A DNA stretch of 64,000 nucleotides, from contig NZ_JAIVKX010000001.1 in NCBI RefSeq assembly GCF_020524285.1, positions 62,001 to 126,000 on the forward strand, in the 5' to 3' direction. Position numbers and translations under genes: made by a program. Below the pieces are notes generated by a model, which saw nothing but the letters and a program-made list of their open reading frames with translations, did not search any database and had not been told where the DNA came from. Below, piece after piece: positions 39,485 through 47,562 of the stretch. Each line of letters begins with the position of its first letter. Position 1 is the first letter of the stretch. The DNA is from Alloyangia pacifica (GTDB lineage: Bacteria; Pseudomonadota; Alphaproteobacteria; Rhodobacterales; Rhodobacteraceae).

Positions 39485-40795
39485 ATGGCCGACGCCGCGC
39501 TCTACGCCTCTGCCGACCGGGTCTTCCGCCGCAAGAAGATCGTCGCCTTCGGCCTGCCTGCCCTGGTCCTCGTGTACCTGGCCTATATCTTCTTCGCCTT
39601 TGACCTGCCGGGGCTGGCCGAGCGGGCGCGCTGGGACAACGCCCGCACGCTGCTCGCCGACACCTGGAGCTACAAGACCCATGTCACCCGCGACAACCGC
39701 GGCGGCGGCCTCGAGGTCGCCATCGAGGGCGAGCGCAAGGGCGAATACCCAGAGGGCCGCGCGCCGGACTGGGTGGCCGCGCAGGACGACGGCTCGGTCC
39801 GCGTCGCGCTGAAGGGCGGGCAGGAGGTGATCCTGCTGCCCGGCAACGGCTTCCGCTGGGACGTGCCCGGCTACGGGCTGATCGAGGCGCGGCTCGAGGG
39901 CCGCAGCATCGTCAGCAACCTGCCGCAAGACGGTCTGCCGGACTGGATTTCCACCTCTTCCTCGCGCCTCCAGGTCACCACCGACGGCGCGCGCGTGGCA
40001 CTGACCCGTTCGAAGACCGAGCTCTTCCGCTACTTCCCGGGCTGGGAGCTGTTCTTCTTCACCCTCGACAGCCCCTACCACGGGCGCGGGCTGGGCGAGA
40101 TCCTCTTCGGCGCGCAGATCGACCCGGCGCGCGGCAATCTCGCAGGCGCCTGGCAGGACTTCTGGGGCAACGCCATGTGGCGCCACGAGGATGTCGCCTG
40201 GGCGATCTTCGAGACCCTTCTCATGGCCTTTCTCGGCACCATGGGCGCGGCGCTGGTCGCGCTGCCGCTGGCCTTCCTGTCGGCGAAGAACTTCGCGCCG
40301 CTCATGGCGCTGCGCTTCGCCACCCGCCGGGTCTTCGACTTCCTGCGCGGGGTGGACGGGCTGATCTGGACCATCGTGCTCAGCCGCGCCTTCGGCCCGG
40401 GGCCGATGACCGGCGCGCTGGCCATTCTGCTCACCGACACCGGATCGTTCGGCAAGCTCTTCTCGGAGGCGCTGGAGAATGTCGACGGCAAGCAGATCGA
40501 GGGCGTCGCCTCGACCGGGGCCAAACCGCTGCAGCGCTACCGCTTCGGGGTGATCCCGCAGGTCGTGCCGGTGCTGGTCAGCCAGGTGCTCTATTTCCTG
40601 GAATCCAACACCCGCTCGGCAACCATCATCGGCGCGATCACCGGCGGCGGCATCGGCCTGCTGCTGACCCAGGCGATGATCACCCAGAAGGACTGGGAAG
40701 AGGTGACCTATTACATCATCCTGGTGATCCTCATGGTCATGGCGATGGACAGCGCCTCGGGCTGGTTGCGCCGCAAACTCATCAAGGGGCTTTGA
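39485..40795 (+). CDS. phnE: Phosphonate ABC transporter permease PhnE (second, enlarged)
   Basis: 436 residues, about 150 longer than the first PhnE. One N-terminal helix (VAFGLPALVLVYLAYIFFAF) is followed by a soluble, beta-rich, charged insert (about 45-215, containing LEVAIEGERKGEYPEGR). Then comes a normal PhnE core with EALENVDGKQIEGVASTGAK and SATIIGAITGGGIGLLL. By topology the insert should face the periplasm. Enlarged second PhnE proteins are known in alphaproteobacterial phn operons; the insert has no assigned function. The next gene follows directly. Confidence 0.88.
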   Translation: MADAALYASADRVFRRKKIVAFGLPALVLVYLAYIFFAFDLPGLAERARWDNARTLLADTWSYKTHVTRDNRGGGLEVAIEGERKGEYPEGRAPDWVAAQDDGSVRVALKGGQEVILLPGNGFRWDVPGYGLIEARLEGRSIVSNLPQDGLPDWISTSSSRLQVTTDGARVALTRSKTELFRYFPGWELFFFTLDSPYHGRGLGEILFGAQIDPARGNLAGAWQDFWGNAMWRHEDVAWAIFETLLMAFLGTMGAALVALPLAFLSAKNFAPLMALRFATRRVFDFLRGVDGLIWTIVLSRAFGPGPMTGALAILLTDTGSFGKLFSEALENVDGKQIEGVASTGAKPLQRYRFGVIPQVVPVLVSQVLYFLESNTRSATIIGAITGGGIGLLLTQAMITQKDWEEVTYYIILVILMVMAMDSASGWLRRKLIKGL

Positions 40796-41428
40796 ATGCC
40801 GCGTCTTGGACCTGACCCCTTCCTGCATCCGGACTGCGAGGTCAGCGGCTCGGAACTGGGCGCCTACGTGGAAATCGGCCGTGGCTCGCGGCTGAACCGC
40901 GTTGAGATGGGCGACTATTCCTACTGCGACCGCTACGCCGACCTGGCAAATGTCACCGTCGGCAAGTTCGCCAATATCGCCAGCTTCACCCGCATCGGGC
41001 CGACCGACCACCCGATGGGCAACGCTTCGCTGCACCATTTCCTCTACCGGTCCGAGGACTACTGGGACGACAGCGGGCGCGACGAGGACTTCTTCGCCGC
41101 CCGCCACGCGCGCCGCGCCTGCATCGGCCATGACACCTGGATCGGGCATGGTGCCGTGGTGCGCCCGGAGGTGACCATCGGCCATGGCGCGGTGGTCGCC
41201 TCCTCGGCGGTGGTGACCAAGGACGTCGCCCCCTACACCATCGTCGCAGGGGTGCCGGCGCAGCCGCTGCGCCCCCGCTTCGCGCCGGCGCTGGCCGAGC
41301 GGATGATCGCGCTGGCCTGGTGGGACTGGCCGCACGAGGTGCTGCGCGCGCGGCTGGCGGATTTCCGGGCAATGCCGGCGGAGGCGTTTCTCGAGACATA
41401 CGAGGGGGCGACCATTGAGCCCGCCTGA
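40796..41428 (+). CDS. Phosphonate-associated hexapeptide-repeat acetyltransferase
   Basis: 210-residue left-handed beta-helix transferase. Hexapeptide repeats run through VEIGRGSRLNRVEMGDYSYC, ADLANVTVGKFANIAS and HDTWIGHGAVVRPEVTIGHG, ending VAGVPAQPLRPRF. This matches the phosphonate-linked hexapeptide transferase family that often stands in phn operons, possibly acetylating an aminophosphonate as PhnO (a GNAT enzyme) does in E. coli. ATG starts at the base after the phnE2 stop. The family is clear; the substrate is inferred. Confidence 0.85.
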   Translation: MPRLGPDPFLHPDCEVSGSELGAYVEIGRGSRLNRVEMGDYSYCDRYADLANVTVGKFANIASFTRIGPTDHPMGNASLHHFLYRSEDYWDDSGRDEDFFAARHARRACIGHDTWIGHGAVVRPEVTIGHGAVVASSAVVTKDVAPYTIVAGVPAQPLRPRFAPALAERMIALAWWDWPHEVLRARLADFRAMPAEAFLETYEGATIEPA

Positions 41429-41449
41429 CCCGGCGCATGGCGCGCCGGG
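41429..41449. terminator. Hairpin between convergent transferase and chemoreceptor genes
   Basis: CCCGGCGC (41429-41436) pairs perfectly with GCGCCGGG (41442-41449) over a 5-base loop, directly after the transferase stop. A second GC-rich inverted repeat follows near 41463-41485. There is no strong T-run; a bidirectional 3'-end hairpin is likely. Confidence 0.5.
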
Positions 41450-41520
41450 GTTGTGCCAGTCAACCGCCGCCGTCGCGGCGGGGGCGGTGGATCGGCAGCG
41501 GCGCGTAAGGCCGCGCAGCT

Positions 41521-43800
41521 TCATGCGGAGGCGGCCTTCGGAGCGTCGTGGCGCGGCGCGTCTTCCGACCAGCTCTCGCCACGGCGGCCGAGGGTGAACC
41601 TGCCCACGTTCTGCCGCAGCCCCTCTGCGGCGGAGCGCAGGTCGGAACTGGCGGCAGAGGTCTGCTCGAACATGGCGGCGTTCTTCTGCGTGGTCATGTC
41701 GAGCTCGCTCACCGCGCTGTTGAGTTCCGACAGGCCGGTCGACTGCTCGCGCGCCGACTCGGCGATGGCGCTGACCCGGTCGGCGATGGTGCGGATCGAC
41801 TCGATGATGTCCTTCAGCGCGCCGCCGGTGCGCCCGACCAGCCGGACGCCGTTCTGCACATGGTCGGAGGAGGCGGTGATCTGCGTGTTGATCTCGCTCG
41901 CCGCCTCGGAGCAGCGCTGCGCCAGAAGCCGCACCTCGGAGGCCACCACAGCGAAGCCGAGCCCGGCATCCCCGGCGCGCGCCGCCTCGACCCCGGCGTT
42001 GAGCGCCAGCAGGTTGGTCTGGAAGGCGATGTCGTCGATCACTTTGATATTGCCGGAGATCTGCTGGAACGAGGCTTCGATGACACCGATCGCCTCGATG
42101 GTTTCGTGCACCACCACGCCGCTTGCCTGGGCGCCCTCGCGGGCCTGGCCGACGATGGCATCGACCTCTGCGGCATTCTTCGCCGCCTCGGAGACCGAGG
42201 CGGTGAGCTGGTCGAGCGCGGCGGCGGTCTCTTCGACGGTGGCGGCCTGGCGTTCCGTGCGCTGGCCGAGGTCCTCGGAGGCCTGGGCGATGTGGTCGAC
42301 GTCATGGTGGATCGCCTCGGCGCTCTGCGACACGTCGATCATCGCCTGCTGCAGCCGGTCGGTGGCACGGTTGAAATCGGCGCGGAGCCGTTCGTATTCC
42401 TCGGGGAATTGCTGCGCGATGGAACTGGCGAGATCGCCGTCGGCGAGCCGGGAGAGCGCCGATTGCAGTGCCTCGACCACGTCCGACTGCGCGCTCTGCA
42501 TGGCGGCGCGGGCGCTGGCGCCGGAGTCCAGGTCATCGCGGTTCTGCCGCAGATCCTCGCGCAGCGCGTCGAGCGCCCGTGCGATGCGGCCGATCTCGTC
42601 GCCGCGGCGCTGCGCGGGGACGTCGCGGTCAAGCTTGCCCGCCGCGACCTCGCCCACGGCTGCGGCGATCCGGCCCAGCGGACGGGAAAGGTTGCGCGCG
42701 GCGAGCCAGGCGACCAGCAGCGCCACGATCAGCGCCGGCAGGGCGGCGCGGGCGAGCTTTGCGAGCATGGCGCGCGGACCGGCGGCGATCACCTCGGCAG
42801 GCTCGGCGGCGAGCAGCGCCCAGGTCGTGCTGCCGGGCGTCCCGGGAGCGCCGAACAGCACCGGCTGGTAGGCGGCGGTGACGCTGGCGCCATCCGGCAG
42901 GGTCAGCCCGGTCACGCCGCGCTCGCCCGCCAGCGCTGCGGCCAGGGCCGGGTTCTCCGGCGCCGCGGTGCCCAGGGCGCCGGTCTGCCCGGCGAGGTCG
43001 GTGCTGCTGCGGCGGGTGAAATCCGGACCGACCAGCGCGATGCGGGTCGTGGGCGTGAGCGCCGAGGGCATGGCGAGGATCGAGGCGACTTCCGCCTCGT
43101 CGAGCTCGAAGACCAGCGCCGCGGTGACATCGCCCCATTCGTTCGCCAGAGGCAGGGCGAGATAGCCGGCGATTTCGCCGCCGAGGGCCGGGTCCGGGGC
43201 GAAATCCCCGAAGCCGAAAGCAGCGCCTTCGGCCAGGGCGCCGCGGACCGCCGCGCCGAGCGCGCCGCCGTCCTCCTCGAGCGTCATGGCGAAGCTGCCC
43301 TGTTTGCGCACGGAGTAGAAGACCTCGCCCGTGGCGGAGACGAGCAGCAGGTCGCGCAGGTCCAGCGCCTCGACCTCGCTGCGCAGGGCGGCGTGGAATT
43401 TCTTGTGAAAGAGCGAGTAGGCGGTGGTGTCGCCGGCCTCTTCCAGGGCGTCGCGGGCCTCGGGAGGGTTCGGGTTCTCGTCGACGTAGTATTGCCGCAG
43501 GTGATCATTCGCGTCGGGGCCGAGGCCGCGATAGGCGCTCAGCAGCCCGCTGGCCGCCTCGACCGTGCGCGGCTCCTTCGCGAAATCACCAAGCGCCTCG
43601 AGCTTGTCGTCGAACCAGTCCTCGAGCAGCGCGGCGCGGGTGTCGCGCACGGCGGAGAGACGGAACGACACCTCCTGCATCAACTGGTCGTAGGAGACCC
43701 GGTAGGCGATGGCGCCGGCGACCCCCAGGCAGCCGAAGGCGATGGCGATCATCAGGGCGGGCAGTTTGATGGCGACCGAAAGGCTGCGCAGGCGGGGCAT
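41521..43800 (-). CDS. Methyl-accepting chemotaxis protein (chemoreceptor)
   Basis: 759 residues. Membrane helix 1 (about 13-34) precedes a large periplasmic sensor (about 35-345) with Cache-like character (VFELDEAEVASIL). Membrane helix 2 (about 352-370), a HAMP domain (RNLSRPLGRIAAAVGEVAAG) and the cytoplasmic signalling domain follow, with hairpin tip FQTNLLALNAGVEAARAG and AGLGFAVVASEVRLLAQR. No CheR-docking pentapeptide is seen at the C-terminus. ATG at 43800 follows AGGAA. It is the last of four minus-strand genes led by phnF, which suggests sensing of a phosphonate-related or ribose-related compound; that link is inference from gene order. Confidence 0.9.
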   Translation of the reverse strand: MPRLRSLSVAIKLPALMIAIAFGCLGVAGAIAYRVSYDQLMQEVSFRLSAVRDTRAALLEDWFDDKLEALGDFAKEPRTVEAASGLLSAYRGLGPDANDHLRQYYVDENPNPPEARDALEEAGDTTAYSLFHKKFHAALRSEVEALDLRDLLLVSATGEVFYSVRKQGSFAMTLEEDGGALGAAVRGALAEGAAFGFGDFAPDPALGGEIAGYLALPLANEWGDVTAALVFELDEAEVASILAMPSALTPTTRIALVGPDFTRRSSTDLAGQTGALGTAAPENPALAAALAGERGVTGLTLPDGASVTAAYQPVLFGAPGTPGSTTWALLAAEPAEVIAAGPRAMLAKLARAALPALIVALLVAWLAARNLSRPLGRIAAAVGEVAAGKLDRDVPAQRRGDEIGRIARALDALREDLRQNRDDLDSGASARAAMQSAQSDVVEALQSALSRLADGDLASSIAQQFPEEYERLRADFNRATDRLQQAMIDVSQSAEAIHHDVDHIAQASEDLGQRTERQAATVEETAAALDQLTASVSEAAKNAAEVDAIVGQAREGAQASGVVVHETIEAIGVIEASFQQISGNIKVIDDIAFQTNLLALNAGVEAARAGDAGLGFAVVASEVRLLAQRCSEAASEINTQITASSDHVQNGVRLVGRTGGALKDIIESIRTIADRVSAIAESAREQSTGLSELNSAVSELDMTTQKNAAMFEQTSAASSDLRSAAEGLRQNVGRFTLGRRGESWSEDAPRHDAPKAASA

Positions 43801-43916
43801 GGCGTGTTCCTGTGGTTGCTCGCGAAGATCGGGGGGCGGCCCCGCCGGATGAGGACTTTCAACCACGAAAGCCTGAACAAGCGCCTAATTCCGGCGCGGC
43901 TCGTTCGCCCGGGGCG

Positions 43917-44894
43917 TCACTCGCCGAGGACAAAGGGCGCGCGCATCCGCGCGGCGGCCTCCCGGTCGATCAGCTGGCAGTCGAAGAGCTGGATCTCTCG
44001 ATGCTCGCGCGGCGTGCCGGTGCGGATGTAGTGATCGGCCTGGCGCACGGCCTCGTCGGCAAAACGCGCGACGGGTTGCAGCACGGTATAGGCGAGCTCG
44101 CCTGCCAGCACGGCGGCGACCGCCTCGGGCGTGCCGTCGAAGCCGCCGACGGTGACGCTGTCGAGCCGCCCGGCCTCTTTCAGGGCGGCGACCGCGCCGA
44201 GCGCCATTTCGTCGTTGCCGGCGAGGATGCCGGTGACCCTGGGGCGCTCGGCGAGCAGCTTGCGGGTCTGCTCGTAGCCCTGGTCGCGGCTCCAGTCGGC
44301 GGCCACGGCGGCGACCCGGCTGAGGCCCGGCGCGGCGCCGAGCACCGCTGTATAGGCGTTCGAGCGGATGGCGGCGTTCGGGTCGCCCGGGGCGCCGAGC
44401 AGTTCGATGTAGGCGGCGTGCTCGCCCATCTCTGCCAGCCAGCGGCGCGCCCCGAGCTCGGCGCCCTGGGCGTTGTCGGACAGCAGCTGCGCCACGGCGA
44501 GACCGCTGCGGGCCAGGCCGGAATTGACGACGAACACCGGCACGCCGGCGGCCCCGGCCCGGGCGACGGAGGCCGTGGAACCCTCGGCATCGGCCGGATC
44601 GAGGATGATCGCGTCGACCCCGGCGGCGATCGCGCTGTCGACTTTCGCGCCCTCTATCAGCGCGTTGCCCTCATGCGCGGTGACCACGGCGCGGTAGCCC
44701 AGCTCGGCCGCCGTGGTGCTGGCGACCTCGCCCTCCGCCGCCCAGAAGGGATTCTCGGGGTCGTTGACGATGATGCTGATCCGGCCTTCGGCGTGCAGTT
44801 GGTGCGGGACCAGCAGCGCGGCAAGGACAAGTCCGAGCGCTGCTGGGAGAGCACGGATGAGAGAGTGGCGCCGTGGCCGCAGCTTCGGTGGCAT
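43917..44894 (-). CDS. Orphan ribose-type (type 1) periplasmic binding protein
   Basis: 325 residues. An N-terminal export signal (RRHSLIRALPAALGLVLAALL ending QLHAEG) precedes a sugar-type binding fold: SIIVNDPENPFWAAEGE, VDAIILDPADAEGS, ILAGNDEMALGAVAALKEAG and VGGFDGTPEAVAAVLAG, as in RbsB. ATG at 44894 follows AGGAGG. No ABC permease or ATPase of the ribose type accompanies it here. It stands between the second phnM and the chemoreceptor, so it may be a ligand adaptor for that receptor or serve a transporter encoded elsewhere. Confidence 0.86.
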   Translation of the reverse strand: MPPKLRPRRHSLIRALPAALGLVLAALLVPHQLHAEGRISIIVNDPENPFWAAEGEVASTTAAELGYRAVVTAHEGNALIEGAKVDSAIAAGVDAIILDPADAEGSTASVARAGAAGVPVFVVNSGLARSGLAVAQLLSDNAQGAELGARRWLAEMGEHAAYIELLGAPGDPNAAIRSNAYTAVLGAAPGLSRVAAVAADWSRDQGYEQTRKLLAERPRVTGILAGNDEMALGAVAALKEAGRLDSVTVGGFDGTPEAVAAVLAGELAYTVLQPVARFADEAVRQADHYIRTGTPREHREIQLFDCQLIDREAAARMRAPFVLGE

Positions 44895-45022
44895 GGGACG
44901 ACCTCCTGGGGAGCTGATCTCCGGACAGCCGCCGCGGCGGTGCGGCGGCTGTCCGGGGCATACGACAGGAGGGGTGAACAACCGTTTAAGGCCGCCGTTT
45001 CCGGGGTTTTCCGGGGCGCGCG

Positions 45023-46204
45023 CTATTCCGCCGCCATGCGCTGGCCCTGCATCGCCGAGACCAGCCGTGCCCCGGCCTCGCCGGCGAGGTAGGTCAGCCG
45101 TCCGCCGCTCACCGTCGCCTCGATGGCGCGGCTGTCTTCGTTGATCACGACGAAGTCGGCGCGCTTGCCATGCGCGAGGCTGCCACGGTCGACCAGCCCC
45201 ATGATCTCGGCCGGGGTGGTCGAGATCATCGCCCAGGCCTCGGGCAGCGTCTTCAGCCCCTTGTCGACCAGCGTCCAGGCGGCCTCGGCAAGGCAGGGGT
45301 AGTGGTAATCGGACACAAGCGCGTCGCAGAGCCCGGCGGCGATCAGGTGCTGGGCCGAGACATTGCCCGCCTGGCTGCGCCCACGCACCACGTTGGGCGC
45401 CCCCATGAGCACCGGGTCGTTGAAGGCGCGGGCGAGCTTGGCGGCGCTGACGGTGGTGGGGAACTCGGCGATGCGGGCGCCGATCAGCCGGTAGTACTCG
45501 CGGGTGTCGCCGTCGGGGTCGTCGTGGCTGCCGTAGCGGATGTCGTGGCTGTCGAAGGTCTCGGCGAGCGCGCAGAGGTGGCGCGGCACGTCGCGCGAGC
45601 GGGCGCGGGCCTCGCGCAGGCGCGCGACGAAGCTTGTGGGCGTCTCGCCGGCGCGTTCGGCCCAGAGCGCAAGGCGGTGCGGATCGCGGTCGGCCACCTC
45701 GAGCGCCTCGGGCAGGTGGTCGTTGAACACCACGTAATCCACGCCATGCGCGCGGATCGCGGCGAGCATGCGCTCGCGGGTGTCGGGCATATGGGTCTCG
45801 CAGCGGATCTGCAGGCGCAGGTCGGTATGCGCCAGCGGGCGGTAGGCGGCGAGGGCGGCCATCACCTCTTCGGCGAAGTCGGGGCCGCGCATGCCGCCCT
45901 CCCAGCTCCAGCATTGCGCCAGCCAGGCGGTGGTGACGCCATGGGCGGCGGCCTCGCGGTCGGTCCAGCGCAGGCCGGCGATGATCGGGAAGGGGGCGGA
46001 GGGGCGCGGCGCGATATGGCGCTCGAAGGCGTCGCCGTGCAGGTCGATGATGCCGGGCAGCACGAGGTAGCCCGAGAGGTCAACCTCGGGCCGCGGCCCC
46101 TTGCTGATCACACCGTCCTCGATCACCAGAGATCGCTTCTGCAGGGCGCCGTCGCGCAGGAGGGTCGCGCCGGTCAGGCGCAAGGGGGGAAGAAGGGCTG
46201 TCAT
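45023..46204 (-). CDS. phnM: Second PhnM-family amidohydrolase (triphosphate diphosphatase paralogue)
   Basis: 393 residues of the PhnM family, whose characterised members release pyrophosphate from ribose 1-methylphosphonate 5-triphosphate. Landmarks are LPGIIDLHGDAFERHIAPR (HxD metal site), YGSHDDPDGDTREYY, IAEFPTTVSAAKLARA, MGAPNVVRGRSQAGNVSA and VSDYHYPCLAEAA. It differs from the canonical PhnM at 53321 in the metal loop (HGDAFE here, HTDNLE there) and over most of its middle. It lies 57 bp behind phnF on the same strand. A duplicate with shifted substrate is possible. Confidence 0.85.
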   Translation of the reverse strand: MTALLPPLRLTGATLLRDGALQKRSLVIEDGVISKGPRPEVDLSGYLVLPGIIDLHGDAFERHIAPRPSAPFPIIAGLRWTDREAAAHGVTTAWLAQCWSWEGGMRGPDFAEEVMAALAAYRPLAHTDLRLQIRCETHMPDTRERMLAAIRAHGVDYVVFNDHLPEALEVADRDPHRLALWAERAGETPTSFVARLREARARSRDVPRHLCALAETFDSHDIRYGSHDDPDGDTREYYRLIGARIAEFPTTVSAAKLARAFNDPVLMGAPNVVRGRSQAGNVSAQHLIAAGLCDALVSDYHYPCLAEAAWTLVDKGLKTLPEAWAMISTTPAEIMGLVDRGSLAHGKRADFVVINEDSRAIEATVSGGRLTYLAGEAGARLVSAMQGQRMAAE

Positions 46205-46261
46205 GCTCGTTACCCGCCGTGGCTGCTCTGGGGTTTCAAGCGGTTCTACCCCGCGTCTGTG

Positions 46262-46999
46262 TCATGGGCGTGACGTGACGGGAGCGATATCCTCGTGGTT
46301 GATCGTCAGCGCCACGCGGTCCCCGGCAAACCAGGTGTGCCCCTGTTCCACCGGGGCGCCGTCCGGCCCGAGGTTGATCGAGGACGAGCGCAGCAGCGGC
46401 TCGCCTTCGCGCAGGTTCAGGTGCAGCGCCTGGGTGGCCGAGGCCGGCTCGGCGGTGAGCCGCGTCTGCGCGCGCGTGTAGTCGGTGATGCCGTGACGGC
46501 GCAGCGCCTCGGTGACCGAGGTCACCTCGCGAAGGGTCGCGTCGAGACCGGGCAGGCGGGTGATCGGAAAGAGCGAGACGAAATGCGCCATGGGCACGCC
46601 GCCGGCCAGCGAAATACCCTCGAGCACCAGCAGCGCCTCGCCGGGGACAAGCTGCAGCGCCTCGGCCTCGGCCTCGTCGGCGGGGCGGGTCTCCATGCGC
46701 AATTGGCGGCGGTCGGGCAGGCGGCCCGAGGCGCGGACGTTCTGGCTGAACCGGGTGCGCCCGCCGATCGGGTAGTCCATCGGCGCCATGCGCACGAAGA
46801 CGCCCGCGCCGCGCCGCGAGTGGGTGAGGCCGCGATCGCCGAGATCCTTCAGCGCGTGGCGCACCGTGTGGCGGTTGACGCCGAAGCGGGTGGCCAGTTC
46901 GGCCTCGGTCGGGAGCTTGTCGCCGGGGCGGTAGTGGCCGCGCGAGATCTCGGCTTCGAGCGTGGTGGCGATGGCGTGCCAGACGGGGGAGCGGGGCAT
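46262..46999 (-). CDS. phnF: GntR-family regulator of phosphonate genes, PhnF
   Basis: 245 residues. An N-terminal GntR winged helix (EISRGHYRPGDKLPTEAELA, FGVNRHTVRHALKDLGDRGL) is joined to a UTRA/HutC effector domain (about 90-240). It sits next to, and divergent from, phnG; the 113-bp gap holds tandem TGTATAGT repeats that probably form its operator. It most likely represses phnG-N and its own transcript until a phosphonate- or phosphate-related signal is bound. Confidence 0.9.
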   Translation of the reverse strand: MPRSPVWHAIATTLEAEISRGHYRPGDKLPTEAELATRFGVNRHTVRHALKDLGDRGLTHSRRGAGVFVRMAPMDYPIGGRTRFSQNVRASGRLPDRRQLRMETRPADEAEAEALQLVPGEALLVLEGISLAGGVPMAHFVSLFPITRLPGLDATLREVTSVTEALRRHGITDYTRAQTRLTAEPASATQALHLNLREGEPLLRSSSINLGPDGAPVEQGHTWFAGDRVALTINHEDIAPVTSRP

Positions 47000-47068
47000 A
47001 GGGAACCTCTGTCACCGAAACTTCATGCAATGAACCCTTGCCCGACTCGGGGTGCTGGGCGTATCACA

Positions 47069-47094
47069 TGTATAGTTGTATAGTTATCTAGACA
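47069..47094. promoter_or_regulatory. Probable PhnF operator in the phnF-phnG divergent region
   Basis: Tandem direct repeats TGTATAGT (47069-47076 and 47077-47084) overlap an inverted repeat TGTATAG-TTAT-CTAGACA (47077-47094; six of seven pairs match). The site lies 70-95 bp from the phnF start and 19-44 bp before phnG, so binding could control both directions. Regulator identity is inferred from adjacency. Confidence 0.6.
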
Positions 47095-47112
47095 AATCGG
47101 CAAGGTGTCCAG

Positions 47113-47562
47113 ATGGAAACTCCTGAACAGGAAATCGCCGCGCGGCGGGGCTGGATGGGCCTCCTGGCCCGCGCCCCGGCGCAGCGGCTGGCAGCGCTGC
47201 TCGAGAGCGCGGAGCTGCCCGGCTTCGACTGGCTGCGCGTGCCGGAAACGGGCGGCGTCATGGTGCGCGGCCGCATGGGCGGCACCGGTGCGCCCTTCAA
47301 CCTCGGCGAGATGACCGTGACCCGCTGCGCGCTGCGGCTGGCGAGTGGCGAGGTGGGGCACGCGCATGTGCAGGGCCGCAACCGCGCCCATGCCGAGCGC
47401 GCCGCGTTGGTCGATGCGCTGATGCAGGGCGCGCGTGCGGACGAAATGCAGAGCTCGGTGCTGGCGCCGCTGGCCGCCGAGGAAGCGGCGCGGCGCGAGG
47501 GCCGGGCGGCGAAGGCCGCGGCGACGAAGGTGGACTTCTTCACCATGGTGCGGGGGGAATGA
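47113..47562 (+). CDS. phnG: C-P lyase complex subunit PhnG
   Basis: 149 residues. Landmarks are QEIAARRGWMGLLARAPAQR, RVPETGGVMVRGRMGGTGAPF, NLGEMTVTRCALRLASGEVG and HVQGRNRAHAERAALVDALMQ. PhnG is a core subunit of the PhnGHIJ complex that converts methylphosphonate and ATP through ribose-phosphonate intermediates to methane and phosphate. It is the first gene of phnGHI-orf-JKLN and overlaps phnH by ATGA. Confidence 0.93.
   Translation: METPEQEIAARRGWMGLLARAPAQRLAALLESAELPGFDWLRVPETGGVMVRGRMGGTGAPFNLGEMTVTRCALRLASGEVGHAHVQGRNRAHAERAALVDALMQGARADEMQSSVLAPLAAEEAARREGRAAKAAATKVDFFTMVRGE

Noticed and set aside
41521-43800. Chemoreceptor as a remnant of an inserted mobile element in the phn island
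   Set aside because: No terminal repeats, transposase or composition break is visible, and it is collinear with phnF and phnM.
43917-45914. 665-codon reading of the ribose-type binding protein frame
   Set aside because: The extra N-terminal part overlaps the second phnM gene and is Arg/Pro-rich noise; the signal peptide and AGGAGG fix the start at 44894.
45023-46204. Possible dihydroorotase or other amidohydrolase instead of PhnM
   Set aside because: HGDAFERH, IAEFPTTVSAA and the GAPN-type motif place it in the PhnM family, and phnF is adjacent.
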